This document shows, piece after piece, positions 37,217-45,800 of a stretch of DNA of 64,000 bases. Position numbers and translations under genes: made by a program. The first letter of the stretch is position 1. Every line of letters starts with the position of its first letter. Source of the stretch: Deltaproteobacteria bacterium (lineage in GTDB: Bacteria; Desulfobacterota; Desulfomonilia; Desulfomonilales; Desulfomonilaceae); assembly GCA_021777225.1 (NCBI GenBank), contig JAJYDQ010000007.1:1-64000 (forward strand), read 5' to 3'. Under the pieces are notes generated by a model that did not search any database, was not told where the DNA came from, and was given only the letters and a program-made list of their open reading frames with translations.

Positions 37217-38536
37217 ATGTCCCAAAATTTGGCATTCTTCAAACAAACAGTAAATGGACACGGCTCTGACCTAGTGGGATCCGTTTTGATCCTGGCTGGA
37301 GAAGCGTCAGGAGATTATCATGCCGCCTCTCTTGTAAAGGATGTGCGGCGCCAATTCCCGAACATCAGTTTTACCGGTATTGGCGGTGAAAAGCTGGAAA
37401 CAGCGGGAATGAGACTGTTGCTCCACTACAGAGATATTAACACCATTGGATTTAGTGGAGGACTTAGTAAACTTAAAAGCGTACTCGCTGCTTACAACCT
37501 GATGAAGTCAGAATTGCGTAGCGGAAAATATGATGTTTTTATTCCGGTTGATTTCCCTGATGTGAATATCCGTTTATGTAATGTCGCAAAGAAGGCTGGA
37601 GTTAAAGTCTGCTATTACATCAGTCCTCAAATATGGGCATGGCGAAAACGTCGAATCTACAAGATCGCTGCGGTGGTTGACCGGATGATGACCATATTTC
37701 CTTTTGAGGAGAAGATGTATTCCGATGTTGGCGTGCAGGCCAATTTTGTGGGCCACACCATGGTTCGGGACATTCCAGCAGAAGTCGACAAATCTTCCGT
37801 AAAATCGGAACTGGGGATTCGGGATCAACGGCCGTTAGTGACGCTCGCTCCCGGTAGCCGTAATTCTGAGATCGCCAGAGTTCTTCCCGTCATGTGTTCC
37901 GCTGCTGAATCACATCTCAGGACTTTTCCAGAAACTGAATTTGTGATTCCTCTTGCCGGCCCTCATCTCAGAGAGCTGATTCAACGTATCCTCGATGAAT
38001 CATGCTTCAACGCAAGGGTAATCCATGCCGAAACCTCCAAGATAATGGCAGCTTCTGACTATGGTCTGGTTACGTCAGGTACCGCCACTTTACAGGCTGC
38101 GCTATCTAGAATGCCTCATGCGGTTGTATACATACTCGATAAATTTTCTTGGGTTCTGGCCACCAAATTCTTGATGCCGCTCGTGATGGAACCCGACCTG
38201 CATGTTGCTATTGCAAACATGTTGTGCATTAAGGGCCAGCCTGGACCGGACAACCCTATCGAGATCATGATCAAAGAGGGCTATAGGGTTCCTTGTTTGG
38301 GATGTGGACGACCTCTGTTGGTCCCTGAAGTCCTGCAACACTTTGCCACGCCCGAAAATTTGGCTTCATGGCTAGAAAGATTCAGGACGGATTCGAATCT
38401 CAGAGCAGCAATGGAAAAGGCTTTTGTCCGTCTCAGAGAAATGCTCGAACCACTACCCTCTAACCCTTCTCCGTCGGACGCCCTCTTGGCGTTGATTTTG
38501 GAAAAACGAGGCGAAGCAACCCAACTAAAGTTTTAG
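37217..38536 (+). CDS. lpxB: Lipid-A-disaccharide synthase
   Basis: A 439-residue GT19 glycosyltransferase, slightly longer than usual (about 380) because of about 20 extra N-terminal residues and a longer C-terminus. Family motifs: AGEASGDYH near residue 30, GIGG, DFPDVNIR, YYISPQIWAWRKRR, LAPGSRNSEI and TSGTATLQAA. It condenses UDP-2,3-diacylglucosamine with lipid X to form the lipid A disaccharide at the inner membrane. It shows the cell has an LPS outer membrane. Other lpx genes are not in the window. Confidence 0.95.
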   Translation: MSQNLAFFKQTVNGHGSDLVGSVLILAGEASGDYHAASLVKDVRRQFPNISFTGIGGEKLETAGMRLLLHYRDINTIGFSGGLSKLKSVLAAYNLMKSELRSGKYDVFIPVDFPDVNIRLCNVAKKAGVKVCYYISPQIWAWRKRRIYKIAAVVDRMMTIFPFEEKMYSDVGVQANFVGHTMVRDIPAEVDKSSVKSELGIRDQRPLVTLAPGSRNSEIARVLPVMCSAAESHLRTFPETEFVIPLAGPHLRELIQRILDESCFNARVIHAETSKIMAASDYGLVTSGTATLQAALSRMPHAVVYILDKFSWVLATKFLMPLVMEPDLHVAIANMLCIKGQPGPDNPIEIMIKEGYRVPCLGCGRPLLVPEVLQHFATPENLASWLERFRTDSNLRAAMEKAFVRLREMLEPLPSNPSPSDALLALILEKRGEATQLKF

Positions 38537-38565
38537 TCCCGGGGATTGTTTACACAAAAAGGAAA

Positions 38566-38596
38566 GGCCCAAATGTATGGTAGGAACATTTGGGCC
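38566..38596. terminator. Bidirectional terminator between convergent lpxB and HAD genes
   Basis: GGCCCAAATGT (38566-38576) pairs perfectly with ACATTTGGGCC (38586-38596) over a 9-base loop, 30 bases after the lpxB stop. On the minus strand it is followed by TTTCCTTTTTG, so it fits a terminator for the HAD gene best. Confidence 0.65.
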
Positions 38597-38676
38597 CCTC
38601 AATGCGTTTAAAGTAGGTAGGTCTTGTTAAGATCAGACAGTGGTATGCGTACGGGGTTCCTAAAAAAGTTGGTTTT

Positions 38677-40035
38677 TTATTTTTTTTTGTCGGATTTGCT
38701 GCTGATAACTGGGGCCAAGGCGGCTGGCAGTTCACTTATGTGATTGAGCACCCTTCTCGGCTGGTGTAAAGCAAGTTCTTCAGCGGAGAAGAATGGTCCG
38801 GCTACCGCGTAAGTATCAATTCCAGCGGCTTTTGCGCCTTGTATGTCAATAGGAGCGTCTCCTACGTAGATTGTGTTTTCCGCTTTGGCGCTTACTGATC
38901 TAACAAACTCCAGAAACATGTCAGCGGCTGGTTTTGCCTTAAATCCATCTTCAGCCCCAAGAATTGTTTTCATTTTGTGAGCAAATCCAAGGTGATTTGC
39001 AAGTATGCGCGCATACCGACCGCGCTTGTTTGAAACGATTCCCTGTTTGAGTGATCCATTCAATTTTATGAGAGTCTCCAAGGCCCCCGGGATCATAGAG
39101 GTCTTGTCGAGGAAGATCGTGTCATAGTAATCTCGAAAGACCTTGATTCCTAGTTCAGAGTGCTCTGGCCTTAAATGGGATTTCACGAAATCAATCAAAG
39201 AAACCGACGTTTTCCTGAGGACTTCCTGAACGGTCATTATCGGATAACCGAGTTCATTGAACATGTAATTGAAGGCTTCGGCTATAGCGTCTATTGAATC
39301 AATAAGAGTTCCATCCAAATCAAAAGCGACTGCCTCAATATCCCGAGTCAACATCAACGGGACTTCATGAAATCCATTGATTCTGATCGCTGGGATTCCA
39401 TTTGCCGCACAATAGAGAAAAAGATCACCGAGCGCCAATACCATGTCCGCTTCGGACGCAGCATGTCTGTCCGACTCACCATCTCCAATGAGCACAATCT
39501 TGTCGTATTGACGCCTGAAGTTTCGAAGCGCTCTCAACTTGCAGGTGCCACAGACTTGACAGCCCGGATTACAATGTTCGGACCTTATCTCAATCTTTCC
39601 GCTATCTTCGATAACCAGACTGTTTGAAATTATGTCAAGTCCGGAAATTCCATGTTTTCCGAAGAGAGTTTTGATCGTCTCATCAAAACCATCCGAGACA
39701 ATTTTTACATCTATGTTTGAGTTTCTGGACCACTCCAGGAATTGTGGAAAATATGGATCAAGTTCTGAATGCTCAAGCACAAAACGCTCAAAATCCAGCC
39801 TTGTCATACGCATAAGAGGCGCCAGGGCTTCGTAAACTGCTTTAGAACCTATATCGCCCCTAAGATAACGCTTCACATGATAGCGCCATTGTGGGTCGGA
39901 AATGTGGCTCCTAAGCAGCCTGTTTACAGTATCCTTGACTGAAACGGTACCGTCAAAATCGCAAAGGACAAGGGTCGTTCCTGAACCCTGCCACTTCTTC
40001 AAGAAATCATCCTCGGAACTATATAAATGTGACAT
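38677..40035 (-). CDS. Tandem HAD phosphatase fusion (MtnX-like plus phosphoglycolate phosphatase-like)
   Basis: A 452-residue protein with two complete HAD domains. The first (about 20-220) has the nucleophile motif CDFDGT (D26, D28), VSDGFD, and a metal-binding-like HCNPGCQVCGTC typical of MtnX/PSPase-like HAD-IB enzymes, closing with GDGESDRHAA. The second (about 233-430) has FDLDGT (D239, D241), SNKRGR and VGDAPIDIQGA, typical of phosphoglycolate phosphatase/Gph. Both active sites look intact. The pairing suggests two sequential dephosphorylations or a two-substrate enzyme; substrates are not known. Confidence 0.88.
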   Translation of the reverse strand: MSHLYSSEDDFLKKWQGSGTTLVLCDFDGTVSVKDTVNRLLRSHISDPQWRYHVKRYLRGDIGSKAVYEALAPLMRMTRLDFERFVLEHSELDPYFPQFLEWSRNSNIDVKIVSDGFDETIKTLFGKHGISGLDIISNSLVIEDSGKIEIRSEHCNPGCQVCGTCKLRALRNFRRQYDKIVLIGDGESDRHAASEADMVLALGDLFLYCAANGIPAIRINGFHEVPLMLTRDIEAVAFDLDGTLIDSIDAIAEAFNYMFNELGYPIMTVQEVLRKTSVSLIDFVKSHLRPEHSELGIKVFRDYYDTIFLDKTSMIPGALETLIKLNGSLKQGIVSNKRGRYARILANHLGFAHKMKTILGAEDGFKAKPAADMFLEFVRSVSAKAENTIYVGDAPIDIQGAKAAGIDTYAVAGPFFSAEELALHQPRRVLNHISELPAALAPVISSKSDKKK

Positions 40036-40094
40036 TGCTCTCTAGTCATCTCGTTACAAAATTGAGGCCAATACATCGGGACATCAGCCTTGAT

Positions 40095-40571
40095 TTATTT
40101 GATATCAATTATCTCGCATTCCCGGACCCCATTTGGGGCGCGAACTTCAACTACATCGCCTACCTCTTTCCCTATCAATGCCCTACCAACAGGAGAATCT
40201 ACGGATATAATGCCATTGGCGATGTCTGCTTCATCTTGGCCCAACAGTTGGTAATTTTTCGTTTCATCGGTATCAAGGTCTTGAATTGTCACATGAACTC
40301 CAAAGACCACTCTGTCAGGTGTAGGACGATTATTTATGTCTATGACCTCTGAAGAAGAAATCCTTTCTTGAAGGTCTCTAATTCTGGTTTCTATTAACGC
40401 CTGTTTTTCCTTCGCATAGGTGTATTCAGCGTTTTCAGATAGATCGCCGTGACCCAACGCTATTTCGATTTCTTTTATGACAGATGGTCTTTCGACCCTA
40501 ATTAATCTATCCATCTCTTCGTTCAATCTTTTTAAACCTTCACCAGAGATGGGCCGCCTGTTAAAACTCAT
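40095..40571 (-). CDS. greA: Transcription elongation factor GreA
   Basis: A 158-residue Gre factor. The N-terminal coiled coil carries the acidic tip motif GDLSENAEY, which inserts into the RNA polymerase channel to trigger transcript cleavage in backtracked complexes. The C-terminal domain has SPVGRALIGKEVGD. ATG 40571 follows GAGG by nine bases; the frame extends three codons further to 40580. It shows basic residues typical of GreA rather than GreB. Confidence 0.93.
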   Translation of the reverse strand: MSFNRRPISGEGLKRLNEEMDRLIRVERPSVIKEIEIALGHGDLSENAEYTYAKEKQALIETRIRDLQERISSSEVIDINNRPTPDRVVFGVHVTIQDLDTDETKNYQLLGQDEADIANGIISVDSPVGRALIGKEVGDVVEVRAPNGVRECEIIDIK

Positions 40572-40684
40572 GACTACCATCCTCTTTTTAAGACAGAGTG
40601 TTCACTTGACTATCGGTAGGCAAGAACATTGATAGAACCTCGAACCAAATGAGTCAAGCTAGAAACTTCAACCTAATTTGATTT

Positions 40685-41167
40685 CTACTTTTGTTCAATG
40701 GGCGCCTGGTCGGAGACTTTGTGCAAGCCAAGACAATAAATTCTAAGCGACTCCTGTAGTGTATCTGCGGCAAGAGTGGCGCAGTGAAGGTCTTCCTCCG
40801 GCATTCCACCAACAGCTTCTCTTATCGATAGATAATTAATATCCGCTACCTCTTCAGGGGTTTTGCCCAGTGCCATACGCGTAGCTGCGGCGCCGCACTC
40901 ACTACTGAATTTACATCCATCAGTCCAGTAACTGGCGTCGGCCACTTTCCCCCTACTAAATTTTAGCGAGATCTTCATAGAATCTCCACAGTTCCCCTTC
41001 GCAATAGCCACTGCGTCAGGTTCATCCATAGTTCCAAAGGTGGGATTGAACTTGTTCAAAGCGAAGATCCAAGTCCCCAACATCACTGTCAATACAGCGG
41101 CGCAAGCCCCAATAGTGGGCCAGGGAGCACCGGAGAAAAAATTTATAATATCCATGTTTTCAAACAC
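40685..41167 (-). CDS. Membrane-anchored IscU/NifU-N-like Fe-S scaffold protein
   Basis: A 160-residue protein with one N-terminal membrane helix (about 17-38) ahead of an IscU-type domain. The cluster ligands of IscU are all recognisable: C60 and D62 in GNCGDS, C85 in TDGCKF, and H128/C129 in LHCATL. IscU and NifU are normally soluble, so the membrane tether is unusual. It lies 9 bases downstream of the MoeA-PBP gene and shares its operon, hinting at supply of Fe-S clusters or sulfur to molybdo- or tungsto-enzymes. The anchor and ligands are seen; the role is inferred. Confidence 0.8.
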   Translation of the reverse strand: MFENMDIINFFSGAPWPTIGACAAVLTVMLGTWIFALNKFNPTFGTMDEPDAVAIAKGNCGDSMKISLKFSRGKVADASYWTDGCKFSSECGAAATRMALGKTPEEVADINYLSIREAVGGMPEEDLHCATLAADTLQESLRIYCLGLHKVSDQAPIEQK

Positions 41168-41176
41168 CGATGCTAA

Positions 41177-43078
41177 CTATTTCGGCTCTAACAGACGCTC
41201 CCCGGATCGATCAACTCCATAGCCTCCCAGCGATGCGACCCGGGTTCTAAATGATTGACTGCCGATTATTTTCAGAAGTTGTATTATCTTCTCATCTTCC
41301 AAATATTTCTGTGGAACAATAAAATCATATTGTTCGGTAGCCAGTGGAATAAAATCCAACCCCAAAGCGTTTGCCGCCGCAAGGACCCCCATTCCTACAT
41401 CAGCGACGCCAGACAGTACCGATACAGCAACCGACGTGTGGGTATATTCTTCCATTTCGTAACCTTTTATATCCGAATCGTCAATGCCCATCTCATTGAG
41501 GTAATAGTCGAGTAAAACCCTGGTTCCAGCGCCTTTCTGCCGATTGACAAAAGTCACGTCATTTCTGGTCAGGTCATGGAATCCGCGAATATTTTTAGGG
41601 TTACCCTTCTTTACCATAAAACCTTGTTCACGCATTACTCCGTGGAATACTCCAACAGGAACATCCGGGATGAACTTCCTGATATAGGACCAGTTGTAAA
41701 TTCCTGTGTCTGCATCAAGCAGGTGGCTTGTAGCGACATGTGCGGTGTCATTCCTTAGCGCCAGTAATCCCGACAGGCTACCTACATTACTCGATGAAAC
41801 ATACACGCCATGTTTTAGAAGTTCATCGGCCAGGCAATCTATCGTTAAGTCGTGACTACCTATTATCACAAGCGTGTTTTCTATTTGTTGAGGTTGACTG
41901 AGCAGCTCCACTTCAACCATAGATCCTTGTTCAATGCCTTCGCTGTTTAATGGAATTCGAATTATCCCGTCAGCGCGAGTGAGTGTCGTGATGGATCCCG
42001 CACCCCTAGGTAATGGAGCAGCGACATTCCTACCACCCACTTTGCCCAATTTGACCCTGAAAAACTCCTCTCTTCCTAACTTTGAAGGGACCTTTCGTAC
42101 TGAAAACGCCGAGATGGTCGGCCTGTTATATTCAGGGATCCCCAGCATCCATGAAATGACAGGTAATCCAAATATTTCAAATGAAAATACAGCCGACACA
42201 GGGTAACCCGGTGTCCCAATTACCGGTTTCCCCTTGATTATTCCCAGAATGGTCGGCTTGCCCGGCATCATGGCTACGCCGTGAACAAGGATCTCCCCAA
42301 GCTCAGCAATTATTGAGGCTGTGTAATCCTCACTACCCGCCGATGAACCCGCATTTACAACAATAATGTCGTTTCCGGCTTCTACACCAGATTTTACGGC
42401 TTCTCGAATCATAGCATAGTCGTCGGGAACAATATCGACGGTAACGGGCGCACCGCCTGCTTGAGAGACCAGACCGCCAAGTATGTGGGTGTTAAACTCT
42501 ATGGATTGGCCAAAATCCGGAGGTTGATTCTCCAACCGCTTGGCTGAAAAAAGTTCTGATCCGGTTGGAATTAATAATACCCTTGGTTTCCTAACGACCC
42601 CGATTTTGGTCACTCCACCACACAATAAGGCTCCTATATCATACGCAGATATAATATGGCGGCCAGGCAATATCATTTCGGACTGAACAAAATCTTCTCC
42701 CACCCGACGAACATTTTCCCATGGAACCAACGCCTTCTCAATTTCGAAAGTTTCGTCGTTCACGAAATTAACGTGTTCAATCATTATAACGGCATTTGTT
42801 CCCGGCGGTATTGGCCGTCCAGTGTTCACGGGCCAGGCGCTTTCACCTATTACAAAATCAAGAACGGTGTCCGGCGCGGCTCCAAATGTGCTGGACGCAT
42901 TGACGGCAAAACCATCCATCGCCGCAGTATGGAAACTCGGTGATGACAGCTTGGCGTAAACAGGCCGCGATGTGACCCTGCCAAATGACTTAACTGTTCG
43001 AATCTTTTCCGATCCCGGAGAGTTTTTCCTGCCCAGACGCCCCAAAAGAATTTCCAGGGCCTCCGCAGGTGGTTTCAT
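41177..43078 (-). CDS. MoeA fused to a C-terminal periplasmic-binding-protein-like domain
   Basis: The 633-residue protein has a MoeA core (about 1-400; TAAMDGFAV, VGEDF, GSSAGSEDYT, GTPGYPVSA) followed by a PBP-like domain (about 410-630) of the kind seen in molybdate/tungstate-related proteins. MoeA inserts molybdenum or tungsten into MPT-adenylate; the PBP-like domain may bind a metal oxyanion or act as sensor. The start at 43078 (GGAG directly before ATG) overlaps the upstream MoeA gene by 89 bases. A GTG at 43168 would give 30 more residues without family character. Confidence 0.88.
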   Translation of the reverse strand: MKPPAEALEILLGRLGRKNSPGSEKIRTVKSFGRVTSRPVYAKLSSPSFHTAAMDGFAVNASSTFGAAPDTVLDFVIGESAWPVNTGRPIPPGTNAVIMIEHVNFVNDETFEIEKALVPWENVRRVGEDFVQSEMILPGRHIISAYDIGALLCGGVTKIGVVRKPRVLLIPTGSELFSAKRLENQPPDFGQSIEFNTHILGGLVSQAGGAPVTVDIVPDDYAMIREAVKSGVEAGNDIIVVNAGSSAGSEDYTASIIAELGEILVHGVAMMPGKPTILGIIKGKPVIGTPGYPVSAVFSFEIFGLPVISWMLGIPEYNRPTISAFSVRKVPSKLGREEFFRVKLGKVGGRNVAAPLPRGAGSITTLTRADGIIRIPLNSEGIEQGSMVEVELLSQPQQIENTLVIIGSHDLTIDCLADELLKHGVYVSSSNVGSLSGLLALRNDTAHVATSHLLDADTGIYNWSYIRKFIPDVPVGVFHGVMREQGFMVKKGNPKNIRGFHDLTRNDVTFVNRQKGAGTRVLLDYYLNEMGIDDSDIKGYEMEEYTHTSVAVSVLSGVADVGMGVLAAANALGLDFIPLATEQYDFIVPQKYLEDEKIIQLLKIIGSQSFRTRVASLGGYGVDRSGERLLEPK

Positions 43079-44357
43079 CTCCAGAAAAATACTCCTTCTC
43101 AAAGTCGTCTCCCATCCAATTGGAAAATAGATAAACTGTGACTGTTCGCCCCTTGTAATATCCTTCACAGCCTACTGGAATTTTCAGATAAGCATGAGAT
43201 CTCGGCATGGCTGAGACCATTCCGGATTTGGCCATAAAAGGGGTCGCAAGATATTGATCTCCAACTCTGGACAGTTTCACTCGAACAAAGTCTAGACGCC
43301 CTTCCTTTGAAGCGACATTGCGCGTCAGACTCGCTCGTATTTGTGGCCTCAGGAAAGGTTGGAGCGAGCCTTCACCCGCAAGACGTCGTATAATCGGTAC
43401 AACTAATTGATCGAAACAAACCAAGGCTGAGATCGGATGTCCAGGCAAACCTACAACAGGTTTTGAATCGATCAACCCTAAAATTAGAGGTTTACCAGGC
43501 GACATCGATACTCCGTGCGCAAGGATTTTCGAGTCCGGCGCTTCTGAAATTGCCTGAATAACATAGTCCCTGCTGCCCATGGAACTGCCTCCCGATATTA
43601 TTACAACATCAGATTGTTCCAGGCCGGACCTGATTAAAGTCGAAACCGATTTAAGAGTATCCCCCGCCAACCCCATCCACATTGGCTCGGCAAAAACCTC
43701 CCTGATACCGGCAAACAGAGAATGTCGATTTACATCTCTAACACATCCAGGTGGAGGCGTCTGATCCGCGGGAACTATTTCATCTCCGGAACTGATAAGG
43801 GCGACTTTGGGGGAGCGATGAACCTTAACCTTTGTAACTCCAAGTGACGCAAGCAGTCCAAGGTCTTGCGGCTTAAGTCGCAATCCGGCGTTGAGCAAAA
43901 CTTCTCCCTTTCGATAGTCTTCACCTCTCCGGACCATGTTGTCAAAAGGCGCCACAGCTTTAAGAACCTGCAGAGAGTTCCCTCCCAAGTCCTCGGAGTA
44001 TTCTATCATTACCACTGAGTCGGCGTTAGCCGGCAACACACCCCCGGTCCAAATTTTTACCGCCTCCCCCCGCTTCAGTTTCATTTTGGGAAACTCGCCC
44101 ATGGGAACTTCACCAACAACATTGAAAAGCGATGGAGAACTCTCTGTAGAACCGAAAGTGTCAATAGATCTAACTGCATAGCCATCCATAGTTGCGCGGT
44201 CAAAAGCAGGAGAGTCCTGGTCGGCCCTTATGGCTTCCGCCAAAACCCTGAAAAGGGCACCGTCCAGTTCGGCAAACTCTGCCCCAAGCGGTTTTACAAT
44301 TTGCAATCCAGCTTTTGCCTCGTCAAGAGACACGACTCGAAAAAAAGGCTTCAACAT
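42990..44357 (-). CDS. moeA: Molybdopterin molybdenumtransferase MoeA
   Basis: A 455-residue MoeA: PAFDRATMDGYAV near residue 45, GEVPMGEFP, VRRGEDYR, SGGSSMGSRDYV and GLPGHPISALVCFDQ. The C-terminus extends about 30 residues past the usual end and overlaps the next gene. ATG 44357 is chosen over 44432 because the earlier residues are unlike the family. Two adjacent MoeA paralogues, one with a PBP-like domain, suggest separate handling of molybdate and tungstate, as in other anaerobes. This is inference. Confidence 0.9.
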   Translation of the reverse strand: MLKPFFRVVSLDEAKAGLQIVKPLGAEFAELDGALFRVLAEAIRADQDSPAFDRATMDGYAVRSIDTFGSTESSPSLFNVVGEVPMGEFPKMKLKRGEAVKIWTGGVLPANADSVVMIEYSEDLGGNSLQVLKAVAPFDNMVRRGEDYRKGEVLLNAGLRLKPQDLGLLASLGVTKVKVHRSPKVALISSGDEIVPADQTPPPGCVRDVNRHSLFAGIREVFAEPMWMGLAGDTLKSVSTLIRSGLEQSDVVIISGGSSMGSRDYVIQAISEAPDSKILAHGVSMSPGKPLILGLIDSKPVVGLPGHPISALVCFDQLVVPIIRRLAGEGSLQPFLRPQIRASLTRNVASKEGRLDFVRVKLSRVGDQYLATPFMAKSGMVSAMPRSHAYLKIPVGCEGYYKGRTVTVYLFSNWMGDDFEKEYFSGDETTCGGPGNSFGASGQEKLSGIGKDSNS

Positions 44358-44573
44358 GATAATAATTCTCAGTTTTGAAGGTTCTAGGAATGATTTGATA
44401 ATAAGTATATCAATTGGACCTTTCAGTGTCAAAATTGCCCTGCTTTTTTAAACGCATTGGCATATGATTGACAATCAAAAGAAATGGATTCCGAGACTTG
44501 ATCACAATTTGGCTATGATGATTCAAGCTGACTTTCGAAGTCTTGAACAAACAAAAGGGTGTGAATTTTTGCT

Positions 44574-45485
44574 ATGAGTATCTGGGTCGTTCGCCCTGGA
44601 GCATTAGGCGACACGTTATTAACCCTTCCTCTCCTTTATTCGATTCTAGAAAACAACCCTTCGCATCACGTTACGCTCCTTGGTTCCGGGGCTTACAAAG
44701 AAATCATTCCAAAAGAATTCGAGTTCAAGGCCGTTGATCAACCGGACTCGCTGTGGATGTTTCAACCTGAACAGCGGATGGACGACCCCATCTTAAAGCC
44801 ATGTGATATCGCATATGTGATACTTAAGGATCCCAATGACGTGATTTTCAGACTTGGCCACATGGGCGTTCAGGAAATTTTCAGCGCGTCTCCGGTTCCC
44901 TGTCCGGGCTTGAATATTGTTGAAAGTCTCCATACACAATTGGGGATTTCAGTTCCTCGAAGACGCCCTATGTTGAAGGGTTACAGCGGCAACAAACCTT
45001 GGAACGTCGCCTGGTTCCACCCAGGTAGCGGCGGCCGAACGAAACTCGCGCCATTAAGGTTGTTCAGGCAAATATCAACCGTTCTAAAAGAAAGGACCGG
45101 GTGCGAAATAGTTGTAACATTGGGGGAAGCTGACATGGAAATCAAGGCTAATGAAGAATGGGGACTCTGGCTGGAGCAGAGTGGGGCAGAAATCCTGGAA
45201 CATAGACCGTTAACGGAAATATGCGCTAAAATGTCAAGCGCAAGGTTTTTCATAGGCAATGACTCCGGCATGAGTCATCTAGCTGCGCATTTAGGAGTTT
45301 TTTCGGTATTGTTTTTCATCAGCACTGACCCGGTTCAGTGGAAACCTTGGGTGAGTCCGACCCAGACACTGGTCTTGGATTACCGAACTGTAAATCTCAG
45401 GGGGAAGATACTAAAATCTGCACTCGAAGTAGCAAATGCAGCAATCACATACCAAAAATTGTATAATGATAAACTCTATTTTTAA
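44574..45485 (+). CDS. Heptosyltransferase-like family 9 glycosyltransferase
   Basis: A 303-residue GT9-type protein: VRPGALGDTLLTLP at the N-terminus, the nucleotide-sugar domain starting near FHPGSGG, and NDSGMSHLAAHLG close to the C-terminus, the standard ADP-heptose-transferase motifs. It probably adds heptose or a related sugar to the LPS core. It is an isolated gene, next to the AT-rich spacer. Confidence 0.88.
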   Translation: MSIWVVRPGALGDTLLTLPLLYSILENNPSHHVTLLGSGAYKEIIPKEFEFKAVDQPDSLWMFQPEQRMDDPILKPCDIAYVILKDPNDVIFRLGHMGVQEIFSASPVPCPGLNIVESLHTQLGISVPRRRPMLKGYSGNKPWNVAWFHPGSGGRTKLAPLRLFRQISTVLKERTGCEIVVTLGEADMEIKANEEWGLWLEQSGAEILEHRPLTEICAKMSSARFFIGNDSGMSHLAAHLGVFSVLFFISTDPVQWKPWVSPTQTLVLDYRTVNLRGKILKSALEVANAAITYQKLYNDKLYF

Positions 45486-45800
45486 TTATATTCCATAGTT
45501 ACTAGAAATATATAAAATATAACATTATTATTAATAGCGCGCATCCTTTAATGGTAACCTTTTACGCGTATTCATTCTTGCAATAAAAAGAATTACAAAC
45601 TTTGTTGTATTAAAAATACAATATATATAGCGTATTAACTCTATTATATCAAGCATTACACTAATTTAGCGTTATTATAAACCTCATATAGTTTCTAGCT
45701 TTTCGTTATAACATCTTAATAGAGCACATTTTTTTGTTGACAACATAAAATGTATCTGTAAAGTGCGGTCTTAACAAAACGTTCTCCTGGGAGGGAGGCT
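45486..45800. other. AT-rich intergenic region upstream of an outer-membrane protein gene
   Basis: This 315-base region is strikingly A+T-rich compared with its neighbours, with long runs of A/T (for example around 45490-45535 and 45595-45720). No frame of coding character or RNA gene was seen. Its right end carries the promoter given next. It may be a regulatory or nucleoid-protein-bound region. Confidence 0.5.
45737..45764 (+). promoter_or_regulatory. Candidate sigma-70 promoter of the outer-membrane protein gene
   Basis: TTGACA (45737-45742), 16-base spacer, TAAAGT (45759-45764). It lies 36 bases before the ATG at 45801, which has GGGAGG as ribosome binding site. Confidence 0.45.

Noticed and set aside
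42990-43078. Frameshift between the two MoeA genes
   Set aside because: Each protein is complete with its own motifs; the overlap is explained by an extended MoeA tail and an internal start.
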